A stretch of 64,000 bases of DNA, from the NCBI RefSeq assembly GCF_001591665.1, contig NZ_BCVI01000018.1:1-64000 (forward strand). Reading direction: 5' to 3'. The first letter of the stretch is position 1; each line of letters starts with the position of its first letter. The notes under the pieces were generated by a model that had not been told where the DNA came from, made no database searches, and worked only from the letters and a program-made list of their open reading frames with translations. A program made the position numbers and the translations under genes. Below are positions 26,008 to 35,182 of the stretch, in pieces. Origin of the DNA: Neobacillus soli NBRC 102451 (GTDB taxonomy: Bacteria; Bacillota; Bacilli; Bacillales; Cytobacillaceae).

Positions 26008-27004
26008 GGTTTATGTACATGAAGTAACAAAAAGGCTACCTGCTAAGACACGGGATGATATCGCCCTGGAGCTAAAGTCCACCATCGAGGATATGCTCCC
26101 GGAAAATTATTCGGAAGCAGATGTGAAAGACGCACTTTCGAAACTTGGCAATCCGGCAGTACTCGCTGCAAGTTATCGTGATACACCTATGTATTTAATT
26201 GGACCGAATCTATATGATATTTACATTTTGACAATGAAAAGGGTTATCCCCTGGGCCATTTTGATTTCCATCTGTATTCATATCTTCGAGAATATTGTGT
26301 TCTTTTCAGGTAAGGAAGCCATTCTTTCTGTGGCTATTAAATCGGTGTGGATAATTATCGGCAATGTCATAAATGTGCTTATCCAAGTTTTCTTTTGGTT
26401 CACCATTGTTTTTGTCTTCGTAGAGAGAGTTGGCTTATCAAACTCTGATCTGCCAAATAAAAAGAAGAGAATGATATGGACGCCAGAGGATTTAAAATAT
26501 GTCGTAATCATTCCCAAGAAAAAAGCCATTTCAAAAGGAGATGTTGTGTTCGGCTTCATCTGGACTGCCATTTGGTCAATTGCTTATTTCAATGCAGACC
26601 ATCTCGTTGGTATTTATCAATCCATTGATGGTAACGGATTACAATTCGTTATGCCTCTGTTTAATCAGGATACTTTGTTGTTATACTGGCCTTTCATCGT
26701 GATCTTTATCATTTTGGAAGCAGGTTTGATTGTTTACAAATGGAAAGCAGCCCAATGGACAATGAAGCTTGCAACTGCGAATGCCATTATTCATGGTTTG
26801 AGCGCAGTTACATTTATCGTCATTGCCAGCAATCCGAATTTGCTAAATGAAGCAATCATCCCCTATACAGCGCAATTGTTCGAAACCACTTCTTCCGCTG
26901 CTGCTAATTCCATGGAATGGATCTGGCGGGTCATCGTTGCCTCCTTCGTTGTCACCACTATGATTGAAATATTCGAGAGTTATCGGAAAGCTAGAATAAG
27001 ATAA
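25994..27004 (+). CDS. HAAS-domain membrane protein, PadR partner
   Basis: About 336 residues. The N-terminal 70 residues form the HAAS (DUF1700-like) helical domain (VTKRLPAKTRDDIALELKST; VKDALSKLGNPAVLAASYRD), followed by about six to eight membrane helices (WAILISICIHIFENIVFFSG; VFFWFTIVFVFVERVG; LLLYWPFIVIFIILEAGLIV). HAAS proteins are typically encoded next to PadR regulators, as here. I prefer TTG 25994, because AAGGAG lies nine bases upstream; an ATG at 25985 touches that site. Role unknown. Confidence 0.8.
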   Translation: MNLIKVYVHEVTKRLPAKTRDDIALELKSTIEDMLPENYSEADVKDALSKLGNPAVLAASYRDTPMYLIGPNLYDIYILTMKRVIPWAILISICIHIFENIVFFSGKEAILSVAIKSVWIIIGNVINVLIQVFFWFTIVFVFVERVGLSNSDLPNKKKRMIWTPEDLKYVVIIPKKKAISKGDVVFGFIWTAIWSIAYFNADHLVGIYQSIDGNGLQFVMPLFNQDTLLLYWPFIVIFIILEAGLIVYKWKAAQWTMKLATANAIIHGLSAVTFIVIASNPNLLNEAIIPYTAQLFETTSSAAANSMEWIWRVIVASFVVTTMIEIFESYRKARIR

Positions 27005-27110
27005 TGGGTAAAGAAAATCGCTTTATAGCCATCGTTAACCGCCATTTAATTGCATTGATAATTAGCCATGGAAACCACATGAATATTTATTCAATACAAC
27101 CTTTGGGATG

Positions 27111-27149
27111 ACGTGGAGCATCATGAATCAAATTCATGATGCTCCACGT
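27111..27149. terminator. Long perfect hairpin between convergent genes
   Basis: An 18-base perfect stem (ACGTGGAGCATCATGAAT with its complement) and a three-base loop. T-rich on the right only weakly. It ends the HAAS and NAD(P)-binding genes. Confidence 0.7.
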
Positions 27150-27165
27150 TTCCGGATTTTCAAAT

Positions 27166-28038
27166 TTATTTTGCCTTCGAAAGCGCCTTAACTATTTCTT
27201 TGAGCGCTTCTTTTATTGGTGTAACAGGACGGCCGAGAACTTTTTCAAAATCCTTACTTTCAACATCTAATGAACCATTTCGAATGCTTTCTTGGATTCC
27301 TACTACAATCGGAATTGCAAAATCAGGCACACCTAACCCCTTCATGATTTCAGCATATGTCTCGTCATTACCTTGTTGTACGAGAATTTCTTTACCAATA
27401 ACCTCACCGAGGACAGATACTAATTCTTCTTGAGTTAATACCGGACCAGAAAGTTCATATACAGTATTTTCGTGACCGTTCCCTGTAAGTACGGAAGCAG
27501 CGGCATCTGCATAATCCTGCTGCAATGCCCAGCCCACTTTACCTGATCCAGCTGAGGTTACCCATGGAGCACCTGCCAAAGCCCCTTGAATACTTCCTAT
27601 TTCATTTTCTAAATACCAATTGTTACGCAATATCGAATATGGGATACCTGTATTAATGATGGCAGCTTCTGTCACAACATGAGGCGGCGCCATGATATTC
27701 TTGCTTTCTGTTGCATTTGCTAAGCTGGTGTACGCAATAAATTTAACTCCTGCACGTTTAGCTGCCTCGACGGCATTCGTATGCTGAATCATTCTTGTCT
27801 CATTGTCACCTTCCGCAGAAATGATTAATAAACGACCAATCCCTGCAAAGGCCGTATCTAATGTTTGTGGACGGTCAAAATCACCTTGGCGAACTTCTAC
27901 CCCACGAGAACGAAGCCCATCGGCTTTCTCTGGATGGCGAACACTAACTGCCAATTGATTTGCAGGTATAGCTTTTAACAATGATTCTACAACCTTAGAA
28001 CCTAATTTCCCAGTAGCTCCAGTAACTAAAATTTTCAT
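27166..28038 (-). CDS. NAD(P)-binding oxidoreductase (NmrA/QorB-like)
   Basis: A 290-residue atypical short-chain dehydrogenase. The dinucleotide loop is MKILVTGATGKLGSKVVESL, and VSVRHPEKADGLRSRGVEVR is typical of NmrA/QOR2 proteins that reduce quinones or sense NAD(P). The active-site Tyr-x-x-x-Lys is not in the classical place, as usual in this group. The ATG at 28038 is chosen for GGGGGG seven bases upstream. It diverges from an Rrf2 regulator, the same arrangement as ywnA/ywnB-like pairs in Bacillus, so redox or electrophile control is likely. Confidence 0.85.
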   Translation of the reverse strand: MKILVTGATGKLGSKVVESLLKAIPANQLAVSVRHPEKADGLRSRGVEVRQGDFDRPQTLDTAFAGIGRLLIISAEGDNETRMIQHTNAVEAAKRAGVKFIAYTSLANATESKNIMAPPHVVTEAAIINTGIPYSILRNNWYLENEIGSIQGALAGAPWVTSAGSGKVGWALQQDYADAAASVLTGNGHENTVYELSGPVLTQEELVSVLGEVIGKEILVQQGNDETYAEIMKGLGVPDFAIPIVVGIQESIRNGSLDVESKDFEKVLGRPVTPIKEALKEIVKALSKAK

Positions 28039-28077
28039 TAAAAATCCCCCCATTTGAGTATCTTTTGTAACTAAGTT

Positions 28078-28110
28078 GATTACATGTACTCATAATAGTT
28101 ACATGTAACT
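28078..28110. promoter_or_regulatory. Palindromic operator between oxidoreductase and Rrf2 genes
   Basis: AGTTACATGTAACT (28097-28110) is a perfect 14-base palindrome, and GATTACATGTACTC just left of it is a diverged copy. TGTAATCAATTTAATTACA at 28168-28187 is a further dyad nearer the Rrf2 gene. They are likely sites for the Rrf2 protein itself. Confidence 0.5.
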
Positions 28111-28239
28111 GATTTGTCAACAGTTAAAATACCTATAATCTATTTTGTCCGTAATTTGGTATAATGTACTTGTAATCAATTTAATTACACGATAAAATAA
28201 ATGTTTAAAAACATATAGAGCATAGGGATGGTGTTGAAG

Positions 28240-28677
28240 ATGTCTCTCAGCAGCCGGTTTGCTGTAGGAATTCATATATTAGCTCTCATCGAATTAAATA
28301 AAGAAGGAACAAGCTCTTCTGAATTTTTGGCGTCAAGTGTTAACACGAACCCAGTGGTGATAAGAAAACTTATGGGTATGTTAAAAAAGGCAGGTTTAGT
28401 AGAGGTGCATCCAGGTATTGCAGGAGCTAAACTTGCAAAAAAATTGTCGGATATTTCACTGTTTGATGTTTATAAGGCAGTAAATATTGTACAGGAAAAT
28501 GAGTTATTTAGCGTACATGACAACCCCAATCCCAATTGTCTTGTAGGCAGGAATATCCAAAATACGATTGAACCATTATTTGTTGCTGCTCAAGTAGCGA
28601 TGGAGAAAGTCTTGGAAGGCGTAACGCTTGAGGATGTTGTGAAGGATATTGCAGATAAGGGGAATATGAACTGTTAA
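28240..28677 (+). CDS. Rrf2-family transcriptional regulator
   Basis: A 145-residue protein with the winged HTH of Rrf2 regulators (SSRFAVGIHILALIELNKEG; NPVVIRKLMGMLKKAGLVEV). Near the C-terminus a single Cys (NPNPNCLVG) stands where Fe-S members have three, so it is more like the thiol-type YwnA branch. ATG 28240 is taken as start, with GGTG six bases upstream; ATG 28228 is possible. It is expected to regulate the divergent oxidoreductase through the palindromes between them. Confidence 0.85.
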   Translation: MSLSSRFAVGIHILALIELNKEGTSSSEFLASSVNTNPVVIRKLMGMLKKAGLVEVHPGIAGAKLAKKLSDISLFDVYKAVNIVQENELFSVHDNPNPNCLVGRNIQNTIEPLFVAAQVAMEKVLEGVTLEDVVKDIADKGNMNC

Positions 28678-28679
28678 TA

Positions 28680-28718
28680 GAAAGCCTGTATCTAAAGTAA
28701 GACCAGATACAGGCTTTC
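28680..28718 (+). terminator. Terminator of the Rrf2 gene
   Basis: GAAAGCCTGTATCT and AGATACAGGCTTTC form a perfect 14-base stem followed by TTTG. Confidence 0.8.
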
Positions 28719-28763
28719 TTTGTCGAAATCATTCCAAAGAAAAAGCCATTTCAAAGGGAAATG

Positions 28764-29606
28764 TTAAAATTCTTCGTATACAGCAGGGTCTTGGTTATTA
28801 AGCCTGCCATCGGGGCGGGTTAATCCTGAAATCAAGCTCATTTCTGTTTCATCCAGTGAAAAATCAAAGATTGATATATTTTCAAGTTGTCTTTCAGAAG
28901 ATGAAGATTTAGGAATGGATATTGCCCCAAGTTGATAATGCCAACGTAAAATCACCTGTGAAATGGACTTGTTATGCTCGATAGCAAGCCGTTGAATTGT
29001 TTCATTTTGTAATAGTTTACTTGCTCGAGCCAATGGACTCCAAGATTCTGTCTTGATGTTATGCTCCTCATGCCATTTTCTTTGCCCTGCTTGATTGAAA
29101 TATGGATGTAATTCAATTTGGTTGATGCTTGGCATAATGCCCGTTTCCTTTTCTAACCGCTCGATATGTTCAGGTAAGAAATTACAAACACCAATCGAGC
29201 GAATGAGGCCAGCCTTTTTAGCGTCAATTAATGCCTGCCATGCTTCCACATATTGATCCTGTTTAGGATTCGGCCAATGAATAAGATATAAATCATAATA
29301 ATCCAGATTTGCTCGATATAAGGATTCTTGAATAGTAGTAACAGCTTTATCATACTGTTGGTAGCGGCCTGGTAATTTCGATGTGATTCGCAACTCTTCT
29401 CTTGGAACAGAAGTGCGTCTAACGGCTTCACCTACAGTTCCTTCATTTTCATAATTATATGCAGAATCAATGAGTCGATAGCCCATATCAACTGCACTTT
29501 CTATCGCATTGACACCCTCATTTCCCTTAAGTTTATATGTGCCTAAACCTATTACAGGCAACGTAACCCCATCATTAAGTGTGATCTCAGGAATTGAATG
29601 ATTCAT
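28764..29606 (-). CDS. Aldo/keto reductase
   Basis: A 280-residue AKR with the complete catalytic set: Asp in AVDMGYRLIDSAYNYENE, Tyr in the same stretch, Lys in LRITSKLPGRYQQY, and His in DLYLIHWPNPKQDQY. The NADPH-binding end is ISIPKSSSSERQLENISIFD. Such AKR5-type enzymes reduce carbonyl compounds such as methylglyoxal; the physiological substrate is not evident. AAGGAG lies about ten bases before ATG. Monocistronic. Confidence 0.9.
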   Translation of the reverse strand: MNHSIPEITLNDGVTLPVIGLGTYKLKGNEGVNAIESAVDMGYRLIDSAYNYENEGTVGEAVRRTSVPREELRITSKLPGRYQQYDKAVTTIQESLYRANLDYYDLYLIHWPNPKQDQYVEAWQALIDAKKAGLIRSIGVCNFLPEHIERLEKETGIMPSINQIELHPYFNQAGQRKWHEEHNIKTESWSPLARASKLLQNETIQRLAIEHNKSISQVILRWHYQLGAISIPKSSSSERQLENISIFDFSLDETEMSLISGLTRPDGRLNNQDPAVYEEF

Positions 29607-29796
29607 AGTTAAGCACTCCTTTTTAGTAATATTTTAAGATTAGCATATTTATGAATAAATTTCATAAATGGTGGCGCCTTGCCCCCACAATGTATTAGGA
29701 ATCCACCTGAGGCCTACAGGATAATTTCATTCCTGCACTGTCTTATTATTGACCATAATCTGAACTATTTCATAGTTATTCAAACTCTGCCAAAAG

Positions 29797-29823
29797 AGCC
29801 CAGTACCATGAAGGGACTGGGCT
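29797..29823 (-). terminator. Terminator of the dicarboxylate carrier gene
   Basis: AGCCCAGT and ACTGGGCT around an 11-base loop, just past the minus-strand stop; the minus-strand 3' side reads CTTTTGG. Confidence 0.65.
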
Positions 29824-29838
29824 TTGTATTGTTATCAA

Positions 29839-31089
29839 TTAGGCACCAATTTTCTCCTCAACAACTTCTCGGGCAGGATTAAACTCCCCTTCTGTCTTAG
29901 AAATGATAACTGTAGCAACGCCATTACCAATTAGATTCGTGATTGCACGCGCCTCTGACATAAAGCGGTCAACGCCAAGGATCAGAGCCATTCCTGCTAC
30001 TGGAATCGACGGGAATACCGTTAATGTTGCGGCTAGTGTTACAAAGCCCGACCCTGTGACACCGGCTGCACCCTTCGAAGTCAGCATCAACACGCCAAGA
30101 AGTGTAAGCTGCTGCCAAATGCTAAGGTCCACACCATATGCCTGGGCAATAAACAATGCCGCCATGGAAAGATAAATGGATGTTCCGTCCAAATTGAAGG
30201 AATATCCGGTTGGCAATACAAGCCCCACAACCGGTTTTGAGCAGCCATATTTCTCAAGCTTCTCCATCATACCAGGCAATGCTGCTTCAGAAGATGATGT
30301 ACCAATGACAAGAAGGATTTCTTCTTTAATATAAGCAATAAACTTGAAGATGCTGAAACCAAACATTTTAGCAATACCGCCAAGAACTAGGACAATAAAT
30401 ATGGCCATTGTAATGTAAACAGAGCCCATCAGTTTTCCAAGATAAAGTAGCGACCCAATTCCGAATTCACCAATTGTATAGGCCATCGCACCGAAAGCAG
30501 CAAATGGAGAAACCTTCATAATGATATTGACAATTCCGAAGAACACGTCGGTCACCTTCTCAAAAAACTCAATGATTGGTTTGCCCTTCTTACCTAAGTG
30601 GGCAAGTGATACTCCAAACAATACGGCAAGCAGCAGAACTGGCAGCAGCTGGCCATTCGTGAATGCGCCCAGGAAGCTATCAGGTATGATGGAGAGAATA
30701 AAATCCATGAATCCGTGGCTAGTCTCCTCAGCCGCCTTCGTATACTTGGTGATATCACCCTCTCCTGCTTTTGCATCAATACCATTACCCGGTTTAATGA
30801 TATTGGCAACAATAATCCCGATCGCCAAAGCGATTGTTGAGACAATTTCAAAATAAAGTAACGCTTTACCACCAATTTTGCCAACTTTCTTTAAATCCCC
30901 CATGCCCGCAATCCCAATAACGATGGTAAGGAAAATAATAGGGGCTATAACCATTTTCACCAACTTAATAAACATATCAGCAATAACCTTTAACTGCGAG
31001 CCAATATCAGGAAACACAAAACCAACCAATATCCCCATTAAAATCCCAAGGATCACTTGAGTAGTAAGACTCTTAAAACGAATTTTCAT
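29839..31089 (-). CDS. dctP: C4-dicarboxylate:cation symporter (DctP/DctA type)
   Basis: A 416-residue DAACS-family carrier with the family's eight membrane helices and two re-entrant loops. Diagnostic segments: [20 protein letters not shown], the serine-rich [40 protein letters not shown] and [20 protein letters not shown]. It imports succinate, fumarate or malate with protons or sodium. It diverges from dctSR as in Bacillus, where the two-component system induces it. A consensus cre site 29 bases before its start indicates CcpA repression. The symbol follows the Bacillus homologue. Confidence 0.9.
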   Translation of the reverse strand: MKIRFKSLTTQVILGILMGILVGFVFPDIGSQLKVIADMFIKLVKMVIAPIIFLTIVIGIAGMGDLKKVGKIGGKALLYFEIVSTIALAIGIIVANIIKPGNGIDAKAGEGDITKYTKAAEETSHGFMDFILSIIPDSFLGAFTNGQLLPVLLLAVLFGVSLAHLGKKGKPIIEFFEKVTDVFFGIVNIIMKVSPFAAFGAMAYTIGEFGIGSLLYLGKLMGSVYITMAIFIVLVLGGIAKMFGFSIFKFIAYIKEEILLVIGTSSSEAALPGMMEKLEKYGCSKPVVGLVLPTGYSFNLDGTSIYLSMAALFIAQAYGVDLSIWQQLTLLGVLMLTSKGAAGVTGSGFVTLAATLTVFPSIPVAGMALILGVDRFMSEARAITNLIGNGVATVIISKTEGEFNPAREVVEEKIGA

Positions 31090-31117
31090 ACACTTTCCTC
31101 CTAATAGATACTTTTCC

Positions 31118-31132
31118 TGTAAACGATTTCAA
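31118..31132 (-). promoter_or_regulatory. cre site (CcpA) upstream of dctP
   Basis: The minus strand reads TTGAAATCGTTTACA, matching WTGNAANCGNWNNCW at every fixed position. Its place between the likely promoter and the start fits roadblock or promoter repression under glucose. Confidence 0.75.
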
Positions 31133-31331
31133 TTTTTAGATTTATCAATATGTTACAATTTTGTGAAAAGTAAATATAGTTAATGTAACTTTATAAATTG
31201 TTTTGTAATTAAAGTAAGCAGAGATATAGTCGAAAACAGTTCTTTATTTTAAAGCCATTTCATTTTATAGTTGATGAAAGAGTAATCTTTCTTTCATTAG
31301 AAAAGCAGCAAGTATTTTTCGGAGGTTTTTT

Positions 31332-32942
31332 GTGGACAATCAACGATTCAGGTTTAAATTAAGTACGGTCATTATTTTCTTCGTTTGTTTAGTGGTTCTT
31401 GCATCGCTGCTAATCACTGATTTGTTTATTAATAAGAATGTCAGTGAAAGTATTCAAAAAAATCATCAGGAGAAGGCACAGATTGTGGCGAGGACAGTTG
31501 CCAAATCTACTATAGTCATCGATATATTAGAGAACAGCCAAAACACGAAGGCGATCCAAGATTATACGAAGGATATTCAAGCTGCCACAAACGTTTTGTT
31601 TGTTGTCGTAATGGATATGAATGGGATTCGCAAATCACATCCCAATCCCAAGGAAATCGGCAAGCATTTTGTTGGCGGCGATGAATTGCCAGCACTTATG
31701 GGGAAAGAGTATGTTTCCATCTCACATGGGACTCTAGGGGAATCCGTAAGGGCCTTCACGCCCATTTACAATACGGCAAAGGAACAAATAGGCGTGGCGG
31801 CAGTCGGCATATCCCTCAAAGATGTAAAAATATCGCTTGGCCGCAGCCAGCAAAGGATTCTAATTGTAACCGTTTTGGGCTTATTGATTGGGGTGATTGG
31901 CGCTATTTTTCTTGCAAGATATATTAAAAGGATTTTGCTTGGACTTGAACCCTTTGCGATTGCAAAAATTCTAGTGGAAAGGAGTGCCATGCTCCAGTCT
32001 GTCCATGAGGGAATTATTGCGGTTGATCGTGGTTCAACTATCACCTTGGTAAATAAATCGGCATTACTCATCTTCCAAAAGGCTGGACTTTCCCAAAATC
32101 CAGTAGGCATGAAAATTGATGATTATATGCCTTCGGCAAGATTGGATAAAGTTATGCAAACAGGAAATCCCGAACTCGATGTAGAACAGAAAATAAATGG
32201 TGTTTCCATCCTTTTCAATAGGGTTCCAGTTGTAGTCAATGGCCAGGTAGTAGGAGCGATTTCAACTTTCCGGGACAAGACTGAGGTCAACCAATTGGCG
32301 GAACAGTTAACTGGTGTAAGAACATATGCTGATGCCCTTCGCGCTCAATCACATGAGTTTATGAACCGCCTTCACGTTATTCTTGGCATGGTCCAAATGA
32401 AATTTTACGATGAACTATCAGACTTTATTCATACATTGGTAGACTTTCGAAATCAGGAATACGGAAACATCACTCAGTATTTCAAGGACCCAGTTGTTGG
32501 TGGATTTATCATGGGAAAATTATCGTATGCCAGGGAAGAAAATGTAGAATTTACAATCAATTGTGCGACTGTTATTCCTGAACCGGCAAATCAAAAGACA
32601 ACGTATGAGCTAATGACCATTCTTGGCAATTTGATTGATAATGCCATCGAGGCAATGGCTGATAGCCTTGAAAAAACGCTAGAACTGAATATTACCTATG
32701 CCGATCAATGGTTAACCATTGAAGTTCTCGATTCCGGACCTGGAATTTCTAATGAGCTGCAAAAGAGAATTTTTGAAAAAGGTTGCTCAACAAAAGGGGA
32801 AAACCGTGGTTATGGTCTTTATTTAACTGCAAATGCCATACACAACCTCGGTGGAGAAATAACGATTGATTCAAAACTATTACTTGGGACTGAATTCCAT
32901 ATAAGAATTCCTTATGAAGTAAAGAGGTGGGAAAATGATTAA
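31332..32942 (+). CDS. dctS: Dicarboxylate sensor histidine kinase DctS
   Basis: A 536-residue CitA/DcuS-type kinase, GTG start with GGAGG six bases upstream. Helix 1 (VIIFFVCLVVLASLLITDLF), an extracellular PDC/sCache domain (about 38-170, with PNPKEIGKHFVGGDE), helix 2 (VTVLGLLIGVIGAIFLARYI), a PAS domain (215-320), a dimerisation helix with the phospho-acceptor His in AQSHEFMNRLHVILGMVQMK, and an HATPase domain (GNLIDNAIEAMADSL; SGPGISNELQKRIFEKG; GYGLYL). It senses external C4-dicarboxylates and phosphorylates DctR. Its stop overlaps dctR by eight bases. Confidence 0.9.
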   Translation: MDNQRFRFKLSTVIIFFVCLVVLASLLITDLFINKNVSESIQKNHQEKAQIVARTVAKSTIVIDILENSQNTKAIQDYTKDIQAATNVLFVVVMDMNGIRKSHPNPKEIGKHFVGGDELPALMGKEYVSISHGTLGESVRAFTPIYNTAKEQIGVAAVGISLKDVKISLGRSQQRILIVTVLGLLIGVIGAIFLARYIKRILLGLEPFAIAKILVERSAMLQSVHEGIIAVDRGSTITLVNKSALLIFQKAGLSQNPVGMKIDDYMPSARLDKVMQTGNPELDVEQKINGVSILFNRVPVVVNGQVVGAISTFRDKTEVNQLAEQLTGVRTYADALRAQSHEFMNRLHVILGMVQMKFYDELSDFIHTLVDFRNQEYGNITQYFKDPVVGGFIMGKLSYAREENVEFTINCATVIPEPANQKTTYELMTILGNLIDNAIEAMADSLEKTLELNITYADQWLTIEVLDSGPGISNELQKRIFEKGCSTKGENRGYGLYLTANAIHNLGGEITIDSKLLLGTEFHIRIPYEVKRWEND

Positions 32943-33648
32943 GGTCCTCATTGTCGAAGATGATCCAATGGTTGCTGAGTTTAATAAGCGCTTCCTTCAA
33001 GAAGTGAAAGGGTTCTGTCTATCAGGAATCGTCAATACCGTAAACGATGCCAAGGATTTTCTTAAAAATACACAGGTTGATCTTATTCTACTTGATATTT
33101 ATATGCCCGGTGCTAATGGGCTTGAATTGCTAAAGTTTACTAGAGAGCAAAACAGGGAAACCGATGTGATCTTGATTACAGCCGCAGCAGACAAAGAAAA
33201 AATTCAAACTGCCCTAAGATATGGGGCAGTCGACTATTTAATCAAACCGTTTGAGTTTGACAGGTTTTATCAGGCAATGATGCGGTACAAGGGGAAATAC
33301 CATTTTTTCGCCAATACCGAAATACTAAGGCAGGAAGACCTAGATGAACAGATCCTTAGCACTGATCAAAAACAAGCAGAAAAATCGATACATAATCTGC
33401 CTAAAGGTTTAACCACAAGTACCCTGCAGTTGGTCATCGATGTCATCAAGTCAAAAGGTAACAGCCAGTTTTCAACCGATGATATCTCCGAGGCCACCCT
33501 TATCTCAAGAGTGTCGGTACGAAAATATTTGAAATTCTTGACCAATCTTGCTGTCCTCGAAGAAACCTTAACATATGGGATTGGGAGACCCGTTAATTTA
33601 TATACTCTGAAGGCAGACAAACTGGAGCAAGTGAATAGATTTCTTTAA
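32935..33648 (+). CDS. dctR: Dicarboxylate response regulator DctR
   Basis: A 237-residue CitB-type response regulator. Receiver domain: acidic pair in VLIVEDDPMVAEFN, phospho-acceptor Asp in DLILLDIYMPGANG, Thr/Ser and Lys in VILITAAADKEKI and VDYLIKPFEF. The C-terminal HTH includes STDDISEATLISRVSVRKYL. AGAGGTGGGAAA precedes the ATG inside dctS. It should activate dctP across the divergent region. Confidence 0.9.
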   Translation: MIKVLIVEDDPMVAEFNKRFLQEVKGFCLSGIVNTVNDAKDFLKNTQVDLILLDIYMPGANGLELLKFTREQNRETDVILITAAADKEKIQTALRYGAVDYLIKPFEFDRFYQAMMRYKGKYHFFANTEILRQEDLDEQILSTDQKQAEKSIHNLPKGLTTSTLQLVIDVIKSKGNSQFSTDDISEATLISRVSVRKYLKFLTNLAVLEETLTYGIGRPVNLYTLKADKLEQVNRFL

Positions 33649-33977
33649 AATCAATGCCTGCCTTCCACTGTGATTATGCTTTAGCAGACCTGGGGGCAGG
33701 CACCAAGAACCTTGGATTCTTTGCCGCGATTCGCAAAAGAGCAGAAAAAAACGGCAGACCCCCAGTATAACGGGTTCTCTTTTGAGGTGCAAATTAGGAA
33801 AAGACAATGTAAATCGTATAGGACTTAGTATATAATTTCTCAATTAAAAATAGCAGTACTCAACTACGTATTTTTATATTAAGCGAGAATCCCTTGAGAA
33901 ATATTGATCTTAATAGAATTAGTAGGTAAACAACCCAATCCAGTGTATTAACCAACAAAATAATTGGGGGAGTATAT
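33649..33977. other. Non-coding gap with repeat scraps
   Basis: No gene. It carries GCAGACC/GGGGGCAGGCACC words at 33691-33710 and GGCAGACCCCCAG at 33754, related to the hairpin at 24888, and no clear terminator for dctR. Confidence 0.4.
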
Positions 33978-34490
33978 TTGAAAATTTCAATATTTTTATC
34001 TGTAATTTTTATTCTTTCATTTCTCTTATTATTTTGGTTTATTCATCATGAAAACAAAAAAGAGGAAAATAAAGACAGTTCACTAACTGTAATAGTCGTT
34101 GCCATTTTATTTTCAGTGATTATCACATTCGTCTTTGCATTTTTTCTTTTTCTTATAATGGGTTCCACAAGTATTATTGATACAATATTTTCATTAAATA
34201 TAAATACCAATCAACTAATTGTTATTGGCATTTCTTTTCTTATTTATTGGCTTACAATTGATAATATTTTTGAAAAGTTCTTCAAATACCTATTGGGCGA
34301 AAATATCTATGCCATTCTATCTTTAGCATTGTCAAGGGTAGCATCCTTCTACATAATTGGAATAATAATTAAATTAAATGAAGTCATAAATATGACCATT
34401 TCTATAGGTGTATCTTTCATCTTGTTAGCGATTGAAGTGCTATATTTTTTTAAAAATAATAAGTCAAAAATCGCTAATACAAAAGAGTGA
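33978..34490 (+). CDS. Four-helix membrane protein, unknown function
   Basis: A 170-residue hydrophobic protein: FLSVIFILSFLLLFWFIHHE, a lysine-rich loop, VVAILFSVIITFVFAFFLFL, then IVIGISFLIYWLTIDNIFEK and ISIGVSFILLAIEVLYFFKN. It starts at TTG with GGGGGAG five bases upstream. Unusually rich in Ile and Phe and in A+T compared with neighbours. Family not recognised. 34491-34784 holds no gene, only a TTGTGAA/TTCACAA dyad and words of the CGTTA repeat. Confidence 0.6.
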   Translation: MKISIFLSVIFILSFLLLFWFIHHENKKEENKDSSLTVIVVAILFSVIITFVFAFFLFLIMGSTSIIDTIFSLNINTNQLIVIGISFLIYWLTIDNIFEKFFKYLLGENIYAILSLALSRVASFYIIGIIIKLNEVINMTISIGVSFILLAIEVLYFFKNNKSKIANTKE

Positions 34491-34784
34491 CTATGAGTTG
34501 TAGGTAATTTTTATGATTCTATCTTAGCGGTTGTGAATGTACCCTATTTACGATGCGGTTCACAATTTTGTACCCATAAAGAGAACCCGTTAACCCCCGG
34601 TACGTTGCCTTTTTTTAATTGAAAACAACATTTTATTAAACCACGTTACGCCCCCATAAATTAATCAAAGTTCTAAAAAGTTAATCATGGCCTCTCAAAT
34701 TAGGTTTTAACTAGTCGACACGGGGTATGTATTTTATAAACACATAAATGAATGTTAAATAACCCCTAAGGAGGAGTGATTTTC

Positions 34785-35081
34785 ATGGACAAGCCGGTAA
34801 CTGATCAAGAAATAGCAAACCATGTGTATAAAAACGGTGATGCCTTAACTAGTTTTGATGATTTTCGAGAATTCCTTAGTGGTAAAGTGAATTTAGGAAA
34901 AAAACTAGGAATGGATGAGGAGCAATTAGCCAATTCTGCCCAGAAAGTTGCCGCATATTTGGCGAAAAAGCAGTCACCTAAAAATTCTGAGGAACATCTA
35001 TTACAGGAGCTTTGGAAAGTGGGAACCGAGGAAGAGCAGCACAAGCTGGCACATATGCTGGTACGATTGGTCCAGGATTAA
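34785..35081 (+). CDS. DUF3243-family small soluble protein
   Basis: A 98-residue helical protein from ATG 34785, with GGAGGAG eight bases upstream. FREFLSGKVNLGKKLGMDEE followed by AAYLAKKQSPKNSEEHLLQE and EEEQHKLAHMLVRLVQD is the DUF3243 pattern (YmfJ-like) in Bacillus. No function is established for the family. Confidence 0.75.
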   Translation: MDKPVTDQEIANHVYKNGDALTSFDDFREFLSGKVNLGKKLGMDEEQLANSAQKVAAYLAKKQSPKNSEEHLLQELWKVGTEEEQHKLAHMLVRLVQD

Positions 35082-35112
35082 CCAAAAAGTTTGTTTAACT
35101 AGACAGTTATTA

Positions 35113-35153
35113 CAAGAAACCAATCCTTCTCTTAAGAATGGGTTGGTTTCTTG
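35113..35153. terminator. Bidirectional terminator before livF end
   Basis: CAAGAAACCAA and TTGGTTTCTTG, an 11-base perfect outer stem, followed by TTATTGTTAT. It ends the DUF3243 gene and, on the other strand, the liv operon. Confidence 0.8.
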
Positions 35154-35182
35154 TTATTGTTATAACATTAAAATTTAGGCAG

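Noticed and set aside
34948-35178. 76-codon plus-strand frame overlapping the DUF3243 gene
   Set aside because: Overlaps the recognised gene and runs through its terminator hairpin.
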